Shown here in pieces: positions 4,734-7,649 of a stretch of 7,649 nucleotides of DNA. The stretch is from contig WQUS01000046.1 of NCBI GenBank assembly GCA_009781965.1, positions 1 through 7,649 of the forward strand, given 5' to 3'. The notes beneath the pieces were generated by a model. It saw nothing but the letters and a program-made list of their open reading frames with translations, was not told the origin of the DNA and did not search any database. The translations under genes were made by a program, and so were the position numbers. Every line of letters begins with the position of its first letter. Within the stretch, counting starts at the first letter, position 1. The DNA is from Bacillota bacterium. GTDB lineage: Bacteria > Bacillota > Desulfotomaculia > Desulfotomaculales > Desulfallaceae.

Positions 4734-5765
4734 TTAATCAAGCCGGTATTTTTCCCTCAACCGGCGGGAGATTAAATGCACTGCCTGATAAGCCCGCTCC
4801 ACCGTTGCGGCGCCGTCGGCGTTAACCAGACAACATCTGGCCGGCGCAATCCAGGCCCGGTCCAGGATCATCTCCATCGGTATTCCCCGTCCCGCCAGGT
4901 AGCTCCAATAGTCTTCCAGTTTAGCCGCCAGCTGTTCCGCGTTTTCCTCATTCAGTTCCTCAGTCAGGGTGGGCACAATGCCCCAGGCTAAAATAGCCCC
5001 TTGTTCCAAAAAGGCTTTTATCTCATCCGCATAACGGGTAAAAATATGGCCGTTACCGTAAATATCCATGGATAAAATGTCCAGGTCCAGTCCGCTGAGC
5101 AGAAACGACCAATCAGGATTGCCGCACAAATGTACCCCGCGCGGTCCTTCCAGCAGATCAAGAAAATCTTTAAAGTCTTTTTTGGCCAGGTCACTGGAAT
5201 AACCGGTAAACGAACCAAAGAGAATTTCCAGTCCCGGTTCGTCAACCCAAACAAAGACTTGCGGATGCTTCCGCAATAACTGACGGTACTGGGCGTTGAT
5301 TTTACGGGCGATAAAATCAAACATAAAGGGCCGGATTTCCTCATTGTAAATGATTGGTTTCATGTTTTCGTCGGTGACTTTCAGTCCAAAGCTCAAGGGA
5401 CCGATATTCTGGCCCCGGATCACCGCAAACCTTTCTAAATCCTGAGCCAAAAAGGCGTCAAAGGCGGCCGAATATTTTGCCGACAGTTCGAAGGTGGCGA
5501 TATCCTCGCTGCGCACCGCGTAATCGGCCAGCTCTTCATAAAAGGCTCCTGTGTCCAGCCACAGCTTCTTTTTCTCTTCATCCAGCCTGATGCCGGGGAA
5601 ATTTTCACTTACCTGCACATACATATCTTCATAAATGCTGTAATGAGGCAGCTGAGGCCAAAAAGGGATGTCCACCGACAAGGACAGGGGCATGGCCTCT
5701 TCGATTGCGGTGTGCGGTAAAATACCCATGGCCGTGGTCATACAATTACCGGGCAGTTTTTCCAT
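4734..5765 (-). CDS. Short MetE-like (UROD/MetE superfamily) methyltransferase
   Basis: This 343-residue protein has about half the length of classical cobalamin-independent methionine synthase and corresponds to its C-terminal catalytic barrel. The family-like WVDEPGLE motif (173-180) is the counterpart of the (I/V)DEPAL block that contacts the amino acid substrate. A zinc site is suggested by H212 and C214 (GVHLCGNPDW) and a late cysteine (C311 or C312 in ARCCLVN). Where MetE has a zinc-binding glutamate, LSMDIYG appears to offer D234; that alignment is by eye. AWGIVPT (260-266) matches the loop after the next strand. It is probably a zinc-dependent thiol methyltransferase, perhaps a core-MetE enzyme taking methyl from a corrinoid protein, but the donor and acceptor are unknown. 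CGGAGG lies eight bases before the ATG at 5765. It follows nif3 by 76 bases with no terminator, so it is probably in the trmK-nif3 operon. Confidence 0.75.
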   Translation of the reverse strand: MEKLPGNCMTTAMGILPHTAIEEAMPLSLSVDIPFWPQLPHYSIYEDMYVQVSENFPGIRLDEEKKKLWLDTGAFYEELADYAVRSEDIATFELSAKYSAAFDAFLAQDLERFAVIRGQNIGPLSFGLKVTDENMKPIIYNEEIRPFMFDFIARKINAQYRQLLRKHPQVFVWVDEPGLEILFGSFTGYSSDLAKKDFKDFLDLLEGPRGVHLCGNPDWSFLLSGLDLDILSMDIYGNGHIFTRYADEIKAFLEQGAILAWGIVPTLTEELNEENAEQLAAKLEDYWSYLAGRGIPMEMILDRAWIAPARCCLVNADGAATVERAYQAVHLISRRLREKYRLD

Positions 5766-5766
5766 T

Positions 5767-5841
5767 TTATGCGCCTCCGTTCAATATTTCGTCAGCCAAT
5801 CCGGCGGTAATCTCTTGTTGTGCTGCGGCAAAGAACTCCGG
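5767..5841 (-). other. In-frame open extension after the nif3 stop codon
   Basis: After the nif3 TAG (5844-5842), the same frame stays open for 24 codons, reading PEFFAAAQQEITAGLADEI and then LNGGA, and ends in TAA at 5769-5767. That TAA is one base before the ATG of the MetE-like gene. The composition is protein-like and helical. It has no ATG; a TTG at about 5802 lacks a ribosome binding site. It could be chance, a lost C-terminal extension, or a read-through product. Confidence 0.25.
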
Positions 5842-6969
5842 CTAAGAAATCGTAAACCAGGGTTCCCGCTCCACTTTAGCAACCAGCACCTCCACATTTA
5901 TACCAATCGCCGCAAAAGCCGCCGTCAGATTGTTCCGCAGCACCGGCAGCACTACCCGCTCGGTAGCGAAATGACCGGCGTCGATAAAACTCATCCCGGC
6001 CGCCAGCATATCCCGGGCAGTATGGTAACGCACGTCACCGGTGATCAGCACCTCCGCCCCCTTGCGCTGGGCCAAAGACCAGAGCTCGCTCCCCGAGCCG
6101 CCGCATACCGCCGCCTTGTTTAGCAAAGCGCTTGGCTGGCCGCCGTAACGCACGCTAGGCGCCTGCAAAATATCCTTGACCCTTTCAGCCAGCACAGCCA
6201 GCGGCTCAGAACGTTCCAAAAAACCAATCCGGCCCAGCCCGACCGGTGCGGACCCGGCATTTTCCAGGGGGTACAAATCATAGGCCACCTCTTCATAAGG
6301 ATGAGCCTTGAGCATGGCGTCCAAAACAGGTTTCAGCTCTTTATGCCTGACCACTGTCTCGATACGTACCTCGGCCACCTGTTCCAGTTCATTAACTATA
6401 CCCAGATAAGGTTTGGCCCCCTTCCGGGGCCGGAAAGTCCCCAAACCCCGCGAACTAAACGTACAGTCACTGTATTTGCCAATCCAACCGGCCCCCGCCC
6501 GGCCCAAAGCTTCGCGGATGGCGCTGGCATACTCTGTCGGGACGAAAACCGTCAGTTTAAACAGTTTTTCATGGGCTACCGGCTGCAGCACCTCCGGCGC
6601 CCGCAAACCGAGCAACCGAGCCAGCGCCTCGTTAACGCCGGCCACGGCGCTGTCCAAGTTAGTGTGCGCGGCATAAACTCCTATCCCCGCTTCAATCAAC
6701 CGGTATGCCAAGCCGCCTCCCGCCAAATCATCGCGGCATATCGATTTGAGGCCTTTCAGGAACAGGGGATGGTGGCTGATAATTAATTGCGCCGCACAAT
6801 TTAGCGCCTCATTTACCACCTCCGGCGTCACATCCAGCGCCAAAAGCACCTTTGACACTTCCGCTTTGGGATCACCCACCTGCCAGCCGCTGTTATCCCA
6901 TTCCTCGGCTAAAGCAGGCGGCGACAGCCGTTCCATTACCGCCACTATATCTTCTGCCCGCACGGCCAA
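5842..6969 (-). CDS. Nif3-like dinuclear metal centre protein (YqfO family)
   Basis: Nif3/YqfO proteins form a toroidal hexamer with a two-metal site and have been described as GTP cyclohydrolase I type 2-like; their true cellular role is not settled. The 375-residue form has the Firmicute three-part layout. The N-terminal half-site carries ISHHPLF (H66, H67) and AHTNLDSA (H102, D106). A PII/CutA-like inserted domain spans roughly residues 132-235 and ends in HPYEEVAYD. The C-terminal half contributes CGGSGS (289-294), ITGDVRYH (309-316) and DAGHFATE (H333, E337). All expected metal ligands are present, and the end EPWFTIS is a normal family C-terminus. The start is placed at TTG 6969, ten bases after AGGAGG. 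Reading further out to 7005 would place that site inside the gene. It overlaps the end of trmK by 25 bases, so translation is likely coupled. Confidence 0.92.
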   Translation of the reverse strand: MAVRAEDIVAVMERLSPPALAEEWDNSGWQVGDPKAEVSKVLLALDVTPEVVNEALNCAAQLIISHHPLFLKGLKSICRDDLAGGGLAYRLIEAGIGVYAAHTNLDSAVAGVNEALARLLGLRAPEVLQPVAHEKLFKLTVFVPTEYASAIREALGRAGAGWIGKYSDCTFSSRGLGTFRPRKGAKPYLGIVNELEQVAEVRIETVVRHKELKPVLDAMLKAHPYEEVAYDLYPLENAGSAPVGLGRIGFLERSEPLAVLAERVKDILQAPSVRYGGQPSALLNKAAVCGGSGSELWSLAQRKGAEVLITGDVRYHTARDMLAAGMSFIDAGHFATERVVLPVLRNNLTAAFAAIGINVEVLVAKVEREPWFTIS

Positions 6970-7649
6970 TGAGCAAGCACCTCCTCTATTTTTTCCGCCT
7001 CCCACCGCAGCCTGGCGCTCCTTGCCAGCCCCCGCGCCCCGCGGGATGCCTGCAATGAACTTAACGCAGCTGCGATATCGGCTTTTTTTTGCAGTAAAAA
7101 CCGGCGCAAAACCGGCGAACGTTTTTCCAGCAAGCGGGGACCCAGTTCAAAGGCCAGATGGTCAGTTATTTCCTCACGGCCCCGGACGGCCACAATAACC
7201 ACGTAATAATGCTGCTCCTCAAAAACCATTTCTTCATCTATAATCCGCCAGTGATTGGCCGCCAGCCACCGCCGCACCATCGGTACATCACGCATGGGCT
7301 GCAGGATTAGCCTTTCCAGCCCGTCTAAAACCGCCCGGCCTATATTCAATATCCCACAGATAGTCCGGCCGCCCATACCGGCCAAAACCGCCACATCCGC
7401 CTCCCCCGGCTTGAGGATCTGCAAGCCGTTCCCCAAACGGACGGCAATCCGGTCCTCCAGCCCAGCCGCCCGGACAGATCCGAGAGCAATCCTGTATGGT
7501 CCGCCGCTCACTTCGCCGGCCAGCGCCCGATCGGCAATCTTGTTTTCCAGCAAGTAAACAAGCAAATAAGCATGGTCCGCGCCGATATCCGCCACCACGG
7601 AACCGGCTGGCACATAGCGCGCTACGCACGCCAGCCGCGCCGACAGCTT
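6945..7649 (-). CDS. trmK: tRNA (adenine-22-N1)-methyltransferase TrmK (partial, start beyond right edge)
   Basis: TrmK uses S-adenosylmethionine to methylate N1 of adenosine 22 in the tRNA D-arm. The frame runs off the right edge; 234 residues are visible. It begins KLSARLACVARYV, which matches the usual family N-terminus, so only a few residues are missing. The GTG at 7613 is internal, not the start. Counting from the first visible residue, the SAM motif is VVADIGADHAYL (18-29), then GEVSGGPYRIA, GNGL, the catalytic-loop motif AGMGGRT (90-96) and LILQPMRD (114-121). The final third is a charged helical region expected to form the coiled-coil tRNA-binding part. In many Firmicutes this gene follows rpoD and precedes nif3/yqfO, and the second half of that order is seen here. 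The TAG at 6947-6945 lies inside nif3, with a 25-base overlap. Confidence 0.93.
   Translation of the reverse strand, partial: KLSARLACVARYVPAGSVVADIGADHAYLLVYLLENKIADRALAGEVSGGPYRIALGSVRAAGLEDRIAVRLGNGLQILKPGEADVAVLAGMGGRTICGILNIGRAVLDGLERLILQPMRDVPMVRRWLAANHWRIIDEEMVFEEQHYYVVIVAVRGREEITDHLAFELGPRLLEKRSPVLRRFLLQKKADIAAALSSLQASRGARGLARSARLRWEAEKIEEVLAHWPCGQKI

Noticed and set aside
5668..6123. Plus-strand frame of 151 codons, and similar ones at 6301-6786 and 6746-7198
   Set aside because: All are opposite nif3, trmK or the MetE-like gene, have no start signals, and disagree with the well-matched families on the other strand.

Overview
The window reads as chromosomal DNA from an anaerobic or facultatively anaerobic Firmicute. 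I favour a spore-forming, Gram-negative-type lineage (Negativicutes, Sporomusaceae-like), but only as an inference. The basis is near-balanced GC, strong AGGAGG-type ribosome binding sites, the trmK-nif3/yqfO gene pair typical of Firmicutes, a sigma-H-like promoter and a soluble HdrC-HdrB-type iron-sulfur protein. No rRNA, tRNA or CRISPR array is visible.

Layout. Positions 2-193 (+) are the last 63 codons of the ferrous-iron transporter FeoB, which enters from the left edge. Next come a FkbM-family methyltransferase (403-1338, +), the methionine sulfoxide reductase msrA (1425-1940, -), a two-ferredoxin-cluster plus two-CCG-domain Fe-S protein (2317-3477, +) and a 91-residue winged-helix protein (3618-3893, +). 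The right half is all on the minus strand. Read in transcription order, it holds trmK (start beyond the right edge, ends at 6945), the nif3/yqfO homologue (6969-5842, overlapping trmK by 25 bases), a short MetE-like protein (5765-4734) and a CoA-pyrophosphatase-type Nudix hydrolase (4615-3983). The Nudix gene converges on the winged-helix gene across a shared bidirectional terminator.

The most distinctive structure is not a gene. Three related intergenic elements (291-361, 1346-1413, 2058-2199) share terminal inverted repeats based on GTTACTGTTCA, and each is flanked by a 6-7 base direct repeat that looks like a target-site duplication. The third is a nearly palindromic element of about 142 bases. 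The first keeps only its left half and the second only its right half. This is a MITE-like family, present three times in 2 kb and bracketing the FkbM and msrA genes.

The genes do not form one pathway. The trmK-nif3-metE-like block looks like a coupled operon of tRNA modification and housekeeping functions. The Fe-S protein is a stand-alone redox gene whose leader carries a good match to a sigma-H promoter, suggesting expression at entry into stationary phase or sporulation. I do not see a complete new defence or metabolic system. The best leads are the MITE family, the sigma-H/Fe-S gene, the MetE-like protein and an in-frame open extension after the nif3 stop codon.
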